Numbered from the stretch's first letter, positions 32,301 through 41,770 are shown. The stretch is 64,000 nt of DNA from Brevundimonas lutea (GCF_003704105.1 NZ_QUOQ01000002.1:682001-746000); one strand, 5' to 3'. The notes: generated by a model not told the origin, from the sequence alone. Numbers and translations: made by a program.

Positions 32301-32601
32301 TCGCCTTTCTCCTGCGTGTTTCCCAGCCTTTTTTGGCGGCGGCCGATCGATCGGCTTTCGATCGCGCCGACGAGGCGTCGCCGCCTTTGCGGCCGCCCGT
32401 CTTGGCGGCGGGATGACCGGTGTTCTTGCCTCGGCCGGAGCCGCCCGGCTGTTTACCGCCGCCGTCATCCTTGTTGACGGTGGCCCAGGCGCGGCGTTCG
32501 GCTTCTTTTTCCGACACGCCGCGTTTCTCGTAGCCCTCGGCGATATGATCGGCCTTGCGCTCCTGTTTGTCAGTGTATTTCGACTTGTCTCCGCGAGGCA
32601 T
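32293..32601 (-). CDS. Basic 'plasmid stabilization'-type small protein
   Basis: A 102-aa basic protein: MPRGDKSKYTDKQERKADHI and YEKRGVSEKEAERRAWATVNK followed by a Gly/Lys-rich tail (TGGRKGGDASSARSKAD, AAKKGWETRRRK). Databases usually label this family plasmid stabilization protein, a name without solid functional evidence. The tail could bind nucleic acid. It overlaps the next small gene. Confidence 0.7.
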   Translation of the reverse strand: MPRGDKSKYTDKQERKADHIAEGYEKRGVSEKEAERRAWATVNKDDGGGKQPGGSGRGKNTGHPAAKTGGRKGGDASSARSKADRSAAAKKGWETRRRKANG

Positions 32602-32660
32602 GATGATTTCCTTTCACGCGGACCAACCCGCTCTGCGTAACCCTGTTCCGCCTATCGCTT

Positions 32661-32807
32661 TCAGAGGCCCTTGGAAGGGTCGTCTCCGGGCGTGTGGGGG
32701 TCGACCTGATCATCGCGCTTTCGCGATTGAAACTGACCCCAGGCCAGCGCGATGCCCAGAAGGATCGCGCCCCCGAGGACGACAAAGAGCCAGGGGAAGG
32801 AATCCAT
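32661..32807 (-). CDS. Small single-TM protein
   Basis: A 48-aa protein with an N-terminal helix (WLFVVLGGAILLGIALAWG) and a charged tail (QSRKRDDQVDPHTPGDDP). GGAG precedes the ATG by about 8 bases. It is too short for common gene callers. Topology suggests the tail is cytoplasmic. Function unknown. Confidence 0.6.
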   Translation of the reverse strand: MDSFPWLFVVLGGAILLGIALAWGQFQSRKRDDQVDPHTPGDDPSKGL

Positions 32808-32921
32808 TGCTTACTCTCCATTGAAGATGGGTCAGAGACGTCCCTTGGGCGGCTCGACCCGAGACGGCCTGTCCGGCCCGGTACGCCGGGACCCGGACCC
32901 GTTAGTGCTCCAGAGGAGGGG

Positions 32922-33242
32922 CTAGCGGTCGCCCTTCAGCTGGTCCCGGTTGGCGGCGGCGGTCTTCGGACCCTGGCCTCGCGAGGCTTCGGTGCGCTCG
33001 GGCCGATTTACATGGTTCCGACCCTGCTGCAGGCCTTCCGCGGCGACCGCATCGCCCTCGTCCATGTCATCGGCCAACTCTCCCGCCGCCGGCGCGGCCA
33101 CGCTGGCTTGCCGCCAATCCTGATCGACATACGACCTGGGCTCCCGGGGCGCGGAGGCGTCGGCGCGATCGTTCGGCTGGACCGGATCGGTGGCCTGGTT
33201 CTGGGCGGTGGCGTTGGAACTTGAAACATTCTGGTGCGGCAT
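32922..33242 (-). CDS. Hydrophilic protein with C-terminal GRNHxxRPxRT-GQGPKT motif
   Basis: A 106-aa polar, probably disordered protein (MPHQNVSSSNATAQNQATDP). Its C-terminal 30 residues contain QQGRNHVNRPERT and GQGPKTAAANRDQLKG, nearly the same as the 47-aa protein at 38244-38387. The shared tail defines a small unnamed family with two members in this window. Confidence 0.6.
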   Translation of the reverse strand: MPHQNVSSSNATAQNQATDPVQPNDRADASAPREPRSYVDQDWRQASVAAPAAGELADDMDEGDAVAAEGLQQGRNHVNRPERTEASRGQGPKTAAANRDQLKGDR

Positions 33243-33381
33243 GAGCGTCTCCCTTCAGGGGACGGCAACCGCGGCCCGCCGGTGATGTTCCCTAGCGGTC
33301 TGACGATAAGCCCCCGGCGTCGGGCGAACACAGTCCCGAGCGGCCTCGCGTCCCGAGACGCTTTATCGGCGTCCGGTGTCG

Positions 33382-33915
33382 TCACGCTGGGCCACACGAC
33401 TCGGCTCGGTCGAAGTCGAACCTTTCGACCAGCGACCAGGGTCCGCCGCGATAACGCCAGAGCAGCAGGCCCTCGATGACGACGGAGAAGGGCTCGAACG
33501 TCATCTGCAGCTGCGCCAGAACACGGCGGGCGTCTTCCGGACGCACCTTGTTCTGGACCGTGATGTGCGGCCGAAACGGCTGCCGGTCCTGACGTGTCAG
33601 CCATTCGCCGAATGCGTCCGCCAGCTCATGGCGGAGCTGATCGAGCTCGCCGCCGGCGAGCCTGTAGGCCACCCCCCGACCCAGCGACCAGGGGCCGCGG
33701 ACCGCGAGAGGAAGGGAGGGCCGCGATCGGCTGGCCGCGTCCAGCGTTCGCCGGACATGATCTTCCTGGTCATGGGGCAGGGCGTGAAACAGGGTCAGAT
33801 GCGCCGGGACAAGGTTCCGCTCACGCGGAAAGTGCGCTTGGCGAAGCGCCTCGAAGCGCGCGAAGGAGCGCTCGTCCAGGGCGGCGGTGACGATCAGGGG
33901 CTCAGAACCGGACAT
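33382..33915 (-). CDS. 2H phosphoesterase (2'-5' RNA ligase family)
   Basis: A 177-aa protein with the two HxT/S-x signature motifs, PAHLTLFHAL (about residue 39) and FRPHITVQNK (about residue 115), that form the 2H active site. Family members open 2',3'-cyclic phosphates or join tRNA halves; the true substrate here is unknown. It stands alone between small stress-type genes and the mfd-like gene. Confidence 0.85.
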   Translation of the reverse strand: MSGSEPLIVTAALDERSFARFEALRQAHFPRERNLVPAHLTLFHALPHDQEDHVRRTLDAASRSRPSLPLAVRGPWSLGRGVAYRLAGGELDQLRHELADAFGEWLTRQDRQPFRPHITVQNKVRPEDARRVLAQLQMTFEPFSVVIEGLLLWRYRGGPWSLVERFDFDRAESCGPA

Positions 33916-34046
33916 GGAGCGAGCTCAGAGCGCAGATTCCGACAAAGGCTGCGCGGAGGGTGGACCCCGCATTCCAGGCGCGCGTCCCGCACCGGAGGGC
34001 GACGCTCGGGCGCCCGCAGGCTCTCCGACCGGCGCGGGATGTTGGT

Positions 34047-37000
34047 TCAGGCGGCAAGGTCGGCCAGGGCGGCGGTGAGGAAGGCGTGGTCGTGTTCGAC
34101 GTTGCTGGACGCCTCGAAGATGAGACGGTCGTCCGCCCAGCGTCGTGCGCCCGTGTCCGGCAGCCGGGGACGCAGGACCTTGGCGCGTGCGGCTGACAGG
34201 GTGAAGGCGGTAGCCTTGGGGCCGGTCGAGATCTTGGTGACGCCGGCTTCGGCGGCCAGGGCCGACAGGCGCGTGGCCGCGATCAGGGTCGTGACGGGCG
34301 GGGGTGGCGGGCCGAACCGGTCGCCGACCTCGTCCTCCAACGCATCGACCTCCGCCGAGGAGACGACGCGGGCCAGGCGCGCATAGAGATTGATGCGCAT
34401 CGTGGCGTCGGGAATGAAGTCCTCGGGCAGATAGGCCGTGTCTCCGATGCGCGGGGGCGACAGATCGGGCGGAAGCTCTTCGCCACGGGCTGTGCGCACC
34501 GCGCGCTCGAGGACGCGCTGATACAGGCTGGCGCCAATGAGCTTCATATGGCCGGCCTGTTCGTCGCCGACCAGGTCGCCGCCGCCCCGCAGGTCGAGAT
34601 CCCGGGCGCTGAGGGCGAAACCCGAGCCCAGCCGGTCGAAGGCCTCGAGCGCCCCGAGACGGGCCCGTGTCGCGTCGGCGAGGTCGTCGTCCGGCTCGGT
34701 GACCAGATAGGCGAAGCCCTGGGCCCGGCCGCGTCCGATGCGTCCGCGCAGCTGGTGCAGCTGTGTCAGGCCGAAGCGATCCGGACGCCAGACCACCAAG
34801 GTGTTGGCGCGCGGCACGTCCAGACCGCTTTCGATGATGTTGGTGGCCAGGAGGATGTCGCCCCGGCCCTCGGCGAAGGAGACCATGGCCTCGTCAACCT
34901 CCGCGGCCGGCATTTTGCCGTGGGCCGCGACCACGCTCAGTTCCGGTACGAGCGCTTCGAGTCGGTCGCGCATCGGCTCGAGGTCCTCGATGCGCGGGCA
35001 GACGACGAAGGTCTGCCCACCGCGGCGCTTTTCGCGCAGCAGGGCGGTCCGCAGGGAGGCGGCGTCGTAGTCGGTCAGGGCCGTGCGGATGGGCCGGCGT
35101 CGCGCCGGAGGGCTGGCGATCACGCTGACCTCGGTCAGCCCGACCAAGGCCGCCTGCAGGGTTCGCGGTATGGGGGTGGCGGTCAGGGTCAGGGCATGGT
35201 CGGCCCGGGACCGCAGCGCATCCTTGATCTTCGATCCGAACCGCTGCTCCTCGTCGATGATGACCAGGCCGAGGTCGGCGAAGGCCACCGTATCGGCCGC
35301 GAGCGCATGGGTGCCGACCACGATGCGGATGGACCCGTCGGCCAGGCCGGCCCTGACGGCCGAGGTCTCCGCGCCGTCGACCAGCCGCGAGAGATGGGCC
35401 ACCGGGAGGCCGGTGTCGCGGAAGCGACGGACGAAGGTCTCATGGTGCTGGCGGGCCAGGACCGTCGTCGGAGCCACGACGGCCACCTGACGACCGCTGA
35501 GCGCCACGGCGGCGGCGGCGCGCAGGGCGACCTCGGTCTTGCCGAAGCCGACGTCGCCGCAGATCAACCGGCTCATCGGCCGGCCGCTCGCCAGATCCTC
35601 GAGCACGGCGCCGATGGCCGTGGCCTGATCCGCGGACTCCGGGTAGGGGAAGCGCGCCACAAAGGCGGCATAGGCCTGGCGCGGGGGGACGATGGGCGCG
35701 GCCTCGGCCTTCGCCTTTTCCGCAGCCAGGGCGACGAGGCGTGCGGCGGTCTGGTCGATCTGCGCGCTCACCTCGGCGCGTCGCTTGCGCCAGGCGTCCG
35801 ACCCGAGCCTGTCGAGCGTCACGGCGTCGGGCTCCGACCCGTAACGCCAGATGCGGTCGAACTCCTCCACGGGCGCCAGTATGGTCGCGCCGCCGTGGTA
35901 TTCGAGGCGCAGGACGTCGCGCTCCAGGTCGTCGATCTCGATCCGCTCGAGCGCCTGAAGGACGCCCAGGCCGTGATCCTCGTGGATGACCACATCGCCG
36001 ACGCGCAGCTCGGGCTCGCCGATCAAGCTTCGGCCGGGCGAACGGGTCTGCGCCACCCGGCCGCCCAGCGCGTCGGTGGCGGTGAGGAGGGTCAGGCCTG
36101 TCTGCGGATCGTCGAACCCCGAGCCGGGATCGGCCACGACGGTGAACAATCGGCCGGGGAGGGCGTCCGCGACCTCGCTCCAGGTGGCCAGGGGGTCCGG
36201 CGTCTCCATCGCGTGCCGCTTCAGAAAACGGCCGATCAGCCGAAGCTCGGCTTCGGTGGCGGCGAAGACCACCCGGCGGCCCGCGTTACACTTGTCCTCG
36301 ACATACTGGCGCAGCGCCCGACCCGGATGGCGCTCCATGGCGAAGATCGGTGAGGGCGCGGCGTCGTCGAGATTCTCGATCGGGCTCGCCCTGGCCAAGA
36401 CCGCCTCGACCTCATCGGCCGTCAGATAGAGGCCGGACGGGCCGAGCGGCGCGCCGCCGTTGCTGAAGGCCAGGGCCGTCGCATGGGCGTCCGCGATCTG
36501 GTCCAGGACGCCTCGGCAGCGATCCCCGGTCTCCGCCTCGACCAGGATCGCGGCGCCCTCGACCAGGGTGAAGAGGCTATCCAAAGGACCGGCGATTTTT
36601 CCCATCCGGTGTTCGCATCCGACCTCCCGCGGCTCCTCGTCGGGCAGGTGGAGTTCGGAGGCCCCTCGCAGGGTCAGGGCGTCGAGCTCGTCTTCGGATC
36701 GTTGGGACAGCGGATCGAACCATCGCAGCGAGTCGATCCGCCCGTCGGCCAGGACGAGGCGGACCGGTTGCTGTTCCGCGGCCGGGTAGATGTCGATGAC
36801 TTCGCCGAGGAAGGCGATCTCGCCGGGTTCGTCGATCCGGTCGTCGACCACATAGCCGGTCCGGCGGGAGAAGGCTTCGAGCGCCTCGCGGTCCAGCGTC
36901 GCGCCCACCGTCAGATCGAAGGCCGCCGACCACGCGGCGGGCGGCGGCACGCGCTGGAGCGCCGCTTCCGGGGAGGTGATGAGTAGCTTGCGCCCTATCG

Positions 37001-37343
37001 GGTCCGCGAGGCGGTCCAGCACCGCGAGACGACGCCCCTGGCTCTCGCGCGAGGGGGACGCGTGGTCATAGGGCAGGCAGTCCCAGGGTGGCAGCACCAG
37101 GACCTCGAGGGTCGGGTCCGCCATGCCGGCGAGGGCGCGGCCGATTTCGTCAGCCCGCGCCTCGCTGGTCGTCAGCATGAGCGTCAGCCCCTTGCCCGGC
37201 CGGGCGGCGAGGCGCGAGGCGATCAAGGCCGGACTGACCTTGATCGCCCGTCGCGGCGAACGGCCGTCGTCCGGCAGGGGCCCACCGACGAGTGGCGTGG
37301 GGCCGAGAACGTCGCCGGCGGCTGCCTGAACGGTATCAGACAA
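34047..37343 (-). CDS. mfd: Mfd-family transcription-repair coupling factor
   Basis: A 1098-aa DNA translocase that removes stalled RNA polymerase and recruits UvrA. It has an N-terminal UvrB-like module (TLEVLVLPPWDCLPYDHASPS), an RNA-polymerase-interacting domain (VGDVVIHEDHGLGVLQALERIEID), helicase motifs GDVGFGKTEVALRAA (Walker A), DEEQRFGSKIKD (Walker B) and TATPIPRTLQ, a QLRGRIGRGRAQGFAYL motif VI and a C-terminal TRCF domain. TTG 37343 with GGAGG 9 bases upstream is preferred to TTG 37418. Some motifs differ from typical Mfd (VPVEN is replaced by APVEEF), so it could be a second, divergent paralogue. Confidence 0.85.
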   Translation of the reverse strand: MSDTVQAAAGDVLGPTPLVGGPLPDDGRSPRRAIKVSPALIASRLAARPGKGLTLMLTTSEARADEIGRALAGMADPTLEVLVLPPWDCLPYDHASPSRESQGRRLAVLDRLADPIGRKLLITSPEAALQRVPPPAAWSAAFDLTVGATLDREALEAFSRRTGYVVDDRIDEPGEIAFLGEVIDIYPAAEQQPVRLVLADGRIDSLRWFDPLSQRSEDELDALTLRGASELHLPDEEPREVGCEHRMGKIAGPLDSLFTLVEGAAILVEAETGDRCRGVLDQIADAHATALAFSNGGAPLGPSGLYLTADEVEAVLARASPIENLDDAAPSPIFAMERHPGRALRQYVEDKCNAGRRVVFAATEAELRLIGRFLKRHAMETPDPLATWSEVADALPGRLFTVVADPGSGFDDPQTGLTLLTATDALGGRVAQTRSPGRSLIGEPELRVGDVVIHEDHGLGVLQALERIEIDDLERDVLRLEYHGGATILAPVEEFDRIWRYGSEPDAVTLDRLGSDAWRKRRAEVSAQIDQTAARLVALAAEKAKAEAAPIVPPRQAYAAFVARFPYPESADQATAIGAVLEDLASGRPMSRLICGDVGFGKTEVALRAAAAVALSGRQVAVVAPTTVLARQHHETFVRRFRDTGLPVAHLSRLVDGAETSAVRAGLADGSIRIVVGTHALAADTVAFADLGLVIIDEEQRFGSKIKDALRSRADHALTLTATPIPRTLQAALVGLTEVSVIASPPARRRPIRTALTDYDAASLRTALLREKRRGGQTFVVCPRIEDLEPMRDRLEALVPELSVVAAHGKMPAAEVDEAMVSFAEGRGDILLATNIIESGLDVPRANTLVVWRPDRFGLTQLHQLRGRIGRGRAQGFAYLVTEPDDDLADATRARLGALEAFDRLGSGFALSARDLDLRGGGDLVGDEQAGHMKLIGASLYQRVLERAVRTARGEELPPDLSPPRIGDTAYLPEDFIPDATMRINLYARLARVVSSAEVDALEDEVGDRFGPPPPPVTTLIAATRLSALAAEAGVTKISTGPKATAFTLSAARAKVLRPRLPDTGARRWADDRLIFEASSNVEHDHAFLTAALADLAA

Positions 37344-37890
37344 GGATGCGCGCCTCCGGCTGGGGGCCGCGCCGCCGGGCTGAGCCGGGCGCCACGGAGC
37401 GGTCGGCTGGCGACCCAACGGAAGCTGTGCCGCAGGGTGATGTCTTCGCGCGGGCCATGGGATGAGCCTTCATGTCTGGAACCGCGTAAACCGTCAGGTC
37501 GGCCGGTGCCCGCGCTCCGTCCGCCAATCCGTCGCGAAGCCGGCAGTTCCTATGTCCTCTTGACGACGAAGGGGGCGGCGACGAAGCGTGGTTCGACCCG
37601 CCCCTTGTGCGATGACTGCGGGCTCAGCGTCTAAGCCGCGCAGATCTCGTGCACATCAAAATGCCGCAAGATGGCGGCGTCTCGGCATCGACGGAAGATC
37701 AGGTCGTCGGATAGGTGAGTAGATCCCGCCGCCCGAGCATAGACCCCGTCGCTATGACCAGACACCCCGTATTCGCCCGCAGCCGTACGGGCTTTCCGGG
37801 CGGCGACGACCCAGCGGCCTAGTCACCCCGGGCCAGCGACGCATATTCCCGAAGTCCGGCGTTGTGTGGCAGATCCCTAGGGAGGGCGCT
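37344..37890. other. Intergenic region without a supported gene
   Basis: No frame has a domain or ribosome site. It should contain the promoter of the mfd-like gene on the minus strand near 37350-37450. A short frame around 37420-37527 (PADLTVYAVPDMKAH) could be a relic but is too short to judge. Confidence 0.4.
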
Positions 37891-38240
37891 CTACCAGCAC
37901 TTCACGCGCGAAGGCCTGCCGGCGCGAACAGGCTGGTCATCGTCGACGTTGGCAGGGCGGGTGGCGCCGGCCAGGCCGAGCAGCAGGCGCCGGCCGCTCG
38001 CGCCATCGGCCAGCTGCGTCAGGGCGGCGAGCAATTCGATGCGCGCGGCCGCGTAGGTAAGGCCGCCGAACGCCACCGACAGATAGAGGGAGGGCAGCGG
38101 ACCCTCGGCCTTCTCCCAAAGCTCGTCGCCGGCTTCGACGCCGTCCTGGTGACGGAACGGGACCGGGTCAGGTGCAGGCGACGCTGACGCCGCTCTCGCC
38201 TCCGCCGGCGCCTGGCCCGGGGGAGAGTGACGCTGGCGCT
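37891..38240 (-). pseudogene. Fragment of an unrecognised protein
   Basis: The minus-strand frame reads HQDGVEAGDELWEKAEG, SLYLSVAFGGLTYAAARIEL and LTQLADGASGRRLLLGLAGA, which has real coding character. No ATG, GTG or TTG start occurs in frame upstream of the first GTG (in SVAFGG). It follows the small gene ending at 38244, so it may be a gene that lost its start, or a 61-aa product from the internal GTG. Function unknown. Confidence 0.4.
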
Positions 38241-38243
38241 GCG

Positions 38244-38387
38244 CTAGTGCGCGCCCTCCAGCCGCTCGCGGGTTGCCTGAACTGTCTTGGGGCCCTGGCC
38301 GCTCGCCGCGTCGGTTCTTTGGGGCCGGCTGGCGTGGTTCCGGCCCTGCTGCGCACCGCCGTCAGAAGATCCGCAATCGGTCGTCAC
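38244..38387 (-). CDS. Small protein with GRNHxxRPxRT-GQGPKT motif
   Basis: A 47-aa polar protein (GAQQGRNHASRPQRT, SGQGPKTVQATRERLEG) whose tail matches the end of the protein at 32922-33242. Its GTG overlaps the stop of the Hpt gene (GTGA), so it is coupled to it. It is not listed by tools with a 60-aa limit. Confidence 0.55.
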   Translation of the reverse strand: MTTDCGSSDGGAQQGRNHASRPQRTDAASGQGPKTVQATRERLEGAH

Positions 38388-38635
38388 AGGCTGGAGAGGG
38401 CTTCGAGGAGCTCGGCCAGGTCGAGGGACGTCGGACGGGCGCCGTCCGCGATGGCGCCATCCAGTCGACCCGCGATCTCGCCGAGCTGCGTGTAGCCGAA
38501 GACCCCGGAGACGCCCGCCAGTCGGTGAATGAGGTGAGCGACGTCCTCGTCCGAAACAGGCGTAATGAGGCGCGCCCTGTCCTGGCGGCACCGCGCGATG
38601 AACTGCTCACGCAGAGGCTGGAGCGGATCGGTCAT
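38384..38635 (-). CDS. Hpt-domain phosphotransfer protein
   Basis: An 83-aa stand-alone Hpt protein. The helix with LIHRLAGVSGVFGY carries the likely phospho-accepting His37 (H-x-L-x-G pattern). Hpt proteins shuttle phosphate between hybrid kinases and response regulators. It lies between a truncated glycosyltransferase and a coupled small gene; no kinase or regulator is nearby. Confidence 0.8.
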   Translation of the reverse strand: MTDPLQPLREQFIARCRQDRARLITPVSDEDVAHLIHRLAGVSGVFGYTQLGEIAGRLDGAIADGARPTSLDLAELLEALSSL

Positions 38636-38711
38636 CGGGCGCGTCCGAAAGAGATCGACGACGGGAGCGCCGGGCGGCCGGGCGCGCCGGCGGCGCCGCG
38701 CGACCGGGCTG

Positions 38712-39860
38712 TCACGTGGCCGCTCCGCCGCCGGTGGGGCCGAAACCGCGGCGCGTCATGGTTCCCCAGGACTGGCTTTTCCTGAGGTACTGCCAGACGC
38801 CGCGAAGCCGCCACAGATTGTTGATCTGGCGGTAGCCGAAGTTCTCCAGCACGGCCATCGCGGTCAGAAGGACAAGATGGCGGGCGCGCGGGAAGCGCCG
38901 CAATTCCGATTCCTCCAGGGCCAGGGCGCCTACCGAGATCACGACGCCGAAGGTGAAACTGACGGCCAGGAAGGCCAGCAGATAGTCGGTGGACAGGACG
39001 CCGGCCGCCCAGAAGGCGGGGATGAGCAGGTAGCCGAGCAGTTCGATGATGGGGCCGAGGACGTCGACGAGCAGGATGTAGCCGAAGCCGACGAAACCGA
39101 CGCGGCCGTATCGCGGCTTCACCAGCATGTCCCGGTGACGCTCGAAGGTCTCCAGGGCGCCCCGATGCCATCGCGCGCGCTGGCGACCGAGGACGCGGAA
39201 ACTCTCCGGCGCTTCGGTCCAGCAGACCGGTTCGGGTACGAAGGCGACCCGGTAGGGCTGGCGCTTGTCGCGCATGAGCCGGTGCAGCTTGACGACGAGC
39301 TCCATGTCCTCGCCGACCGTGCCATGGGTGTAGCCGCCGACCTCGATGACCCGGGCGCGCCGGAACAGCCCGAAGGCGCCGGAGATGATGGTCAGGGCGT
39401 TGATGCGGCTCCAGGCCAGGCGCGCCATCAGGAAGGCGCGGAGATATTCGACCGTCTGGAGCAGCGCCAGCAGATTGCGCGGAGGGCGGACCTCGACCAC
39501 TCGGCCGTGGGAGATGACGCAGCCGTTGGCGATGCGGACGGTGCCCCCGACCGCGACGGTGCGCTCCGGGTCCTCCACGAACGGCCTGACGGCTCTGAGC
39601 AGGGCGTCCGGCTCCAGCAGGGAGTCGGCGTCCATGGAGCAGAAGATGGGCGCGCGGGACACGTTGACACCCGCGTTGAGGGCGTCGGCCTTACCGCCGT
39701 TCTCCTTGTCGATCACGATCAGGCGCGGCTGATGGGTGGCGGTATAGATTCCCCGGATGGGGGCATGGGCGATGGCCAGGTCGTAGTGCCGCTGGGCCGG
39801 CCTGAGCTCGAAGGTGTCGATGAGCACCTGCAGGGTCCGGTCGCTCGATCCATCGTTGCA
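38712..39860 (-). pseudogene. 5'-truncated family 2 glycosyltransferase
   Basis: Homology to a processive GT2 (PgaC/cellulose-synthase-like) begins abruptly at NDGSSDRTLQVLIDTF. It continues with KADALNAGV, the metal-binding CSMDADSLLEPDALL, GGYTHGTVGEDMELV, QRARWHRGALE (QxxRW) and three C-terminal TM helices. The usual N-terminal TM helices and first Rossmann strand are missing; upstream of about 39860 the frame is unrelated. A GTG at 39827 could start a 371-aa product lacking the UDP-binding start, which is unlikely to be active. Confidence 0.65.
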
Positions 39861-40642
39861 ACGGCGCGCGGACCGACAGCCAGGGAAGAATGCCCTGCTT
39901 GTCCGGGTGGAAGGTCGGAGCCGAAGAGCGCCTGGGGTGGAGGCCCCCCAGGCGCTCCCGTCACATAATCAAGCCGCAGGCCCGGCATTTGGAGAGCTGT
40001 ACGGGCGACGGCGGCGATCCGGATCGAACTCGCCCCGGGGAAACAGGGGAGGCTGGGCCATGAAGCGCGGGGCGAAATCCACGATGCGCCTGGGCTGAAT
40101 GGACGAGGAACGGATAACAGAGAAAGACGTGCCCGCCGGACCGGTCGCCAGGCTGACCCCGCAATCGCGGGGGGAGGCGAAGCCGTCCGCCGCCTGCCGC
40201 AGGGATGCGCCCCGCTCTCCGCAAGGCGGGAGTTCGCGAGCGATCGTCAAAGCGACCCGCGCCGGATGCGCGTCGGGGCGTCGTTCTGGCCGACATCGGA
40301 CAGCAGGAACAGCAGCAGGAGCGCGCCCCGGTGCTCTTGATATTGGCCCGCCATTCCATGAAATCCGGGGAATCGCCGAAGCTCACATCGATGTGCCAGC
40401 CGTCGTCCCCGCCGACTGGTTTGATGGAAAGTGGGGATCTGACGGTCCCTCAGCCCCTCAGGCTCAGGATAAGGCGACGATTATTTTCCCTGGCCCTGAA
40501 GGGCCGAACATTGATCTAGGCGGCGCCTGGGTGCGCCGGGCGATTACGCCCTCAGATCAGCGGGAAGAAAATGGCCTTCATCATCATGGCGCAGACCATG
40601 CCATCAGATGAGATCTGGCGGCAAGCCGGTAGCGAGGGGGCT
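39861..40642. other. Long region without a supported gene, next to a gene break
   Basis: It adjoins the breakpoint of the truncated glycosyltransferase. Frames on both strands are unconvincing, though the minus-strand stretch near 39970-40110 (VDFAPRFMAQPPLFPRGEFDP) may be a relic. A strong inverted repeat is present at 39926-39957. No transposase or terminal repeats were seen. Confidence 0.4.
39926..39957. repeat. Perfect 12-bp inverted repeat
   Basis: GAGCGCCTGGGG (39926-39937) and CCCCAGGCGCTC (39946-39957) pair perfectly around an 8-base loop. Neither side has a clear T-run, so it may be a degenerate terminator left from a lost gene; it lies about 65 bp from the glycosyltransferase break. 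Confidence 0.6.
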
Positions 40643-41041
40643 CTAGGGCGCCCGCTTGTGCGCGTGCTGGGGCTTGTCCAGGGCGCTAAGCCAGGGTTCC
40701 CGCCGGACGATCCAGGATTCGTACTGCGGCTCCAGCAGTCCAATTTCGTCGAGGCTGCCGATCGAGATTTCCACCTCGTCGCCATTGAGCGCGATGACCC
40801 GTGACCCGCAGGCGTCGCAGAACTGGCGGTCATATCCGGGGGAGCTGAACCAGCTGCGCGGGCTACCGGTCACTTCGACGGCCGCCGCGTCAAAGACAAC
40901 GAAGGGATTGAAAGCCGCGCCGTGAGCCCTCCGGCAGGTCAGGCAGTGACAAAGCCCGACCCGCAAAGGCTCCGCCCGCGCTCTGAAGCGGACCGCGCCG
41001 CATGCACATCCTCCGGAGAAACGCTTCGAATTCCCTTGCAT
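40643..41041 (-). CDS. GFA-family (glutathione-dependent formaldehyde-activating enzyme-like) protein
   Basis: A 132-aa zinc protein with the family's Cys pattern: SGGCACGAVRF, LCHCLTCRRAHG and FCDACGSRVIAL. It continues with ISIGSLDE, as in other GFA members. The founding member helps condense formaldehyde with glutathione, but most GFA proteins have no proven function. GGAG precedes ATG 41041. Confidence 0.85.
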   Translation of the reverse strand: MQGNSKRFSGGCACGAVRFRARAEPLRVGLCHCLTCRRAHGAAFNPFVVFDAAAVEVTGSPRSWFSSPGYDRQFCDACGSRVIALNGDEVEISIGSLDEIGLLEPQYESWIVRREPWLSALDKPQHAHKRAP

Positions 41042-41173
41042 GGGGGCTCCAACGTCAGTTCGGACTGTTCGATCCGTCGTCCTCGGTCAAGCCGCGTGCG
41101 GGACGCTTGGGCGGCGCCGACCCTCCGATCGGGGCCGCCGTCAGACTGTTGCACCCGCCGCGGGCGGGCCTCA

Positions 41174-41767
41174 TCAGCCGGCCCGGGGACGGAGCGTGCG
41201 GAAGGTCACGGAGTAGCGGAGCTGATCGCCGGGGGCGATGCTGTGCTGCCACGCCTCGCGGGCGGGGCCGTCGAGGAGATAGGCCGAACCCGGCGGCAAA
41301 GGTCGCGACGCCCGCCGCCAGCCTTCGTCTGTCGGTCGCCGGAAGCGGAGCACGCACGCCGAACCGAAGGACAGGCCGACGACCTTGCCGTACTCGGGGC
41401 GATCCCGGTGCCAGCCGATGCCGGCCCCGGGCGCGTATTCGGTGACGAGCGCCTGCGTCAGATCGGCCGGTGCGATGTCGGCGAAGGCGGCCGCCGCCGC
41501 GCGCAGCGGCTCAAGCCACTCGGGCAGGGGGTCGGCCCGGTCGACGCGATTGTGGGTGAAGTCGTAGCGGGAGCCGAAGGCGACGGTCCGGCGATTGCCC
41601 TTGAAACCGCGGAAGTCGAAAGGGGCGAAGGCCAGGGTCTGGAAGCGGCGGACAAGACTGTCACGGGCTTGGGGCGAAACCGCGTTTTCGGCGTACTGCA
41701 GGCCGACGGGCTCGGTCACGGCTGGGGCCTGCCTCAGTTCGGGGAAAAGCGAGGGGGTGTCGTCCAT
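41174..41767 (-). CDS. alkB: AlkB-like 2-oxoglutarate/Fe(II) dioxygenase
   Basis: A 197-aa DNA/RNA dealkylation-type dioxygenase. Iron ligands are H120 and D122 (GWHRDRPEY) and H175 (AWQHSIAP); the 2-oxoglutarate-binding Arg pair is R184/R190 (LRYSVTFR). It is close to the short bacterial AlkB group that starts with LFP. It follows a DksA-like gene by 3 bases in one operon. Confidence 0.88.
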   Translation of the reverse strand: MDDTPSLFPELRQAPAVTEPVGLQYAENAVSPQARDSLVRRFQTLAFAPFDFRGFKGNRRTVAFGSRYDFTHNRVDRADPLPEWLEPLRAAAAAFADIAPADLTQALVTEYAPGAGIGWHRDRPEYGKVVGLSFGSACVLRFRRPTDEGWRRASRPLPPGSAYLLDGPAREAWQHSIAPGDQLRYSVTFRTLRPRAG

Positions 41768-41770
41768 CGA

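Noticed and set aside
34548-36353. 601-aa plus frame opposite mfd
   Set aside because: Shadow frame; the minus strand has all helicase motifs.
39861-40642. Insertion sequence next to the broken glycosyltransferase
   Set aside because: No transposase frame or paired terminal repeats were found.
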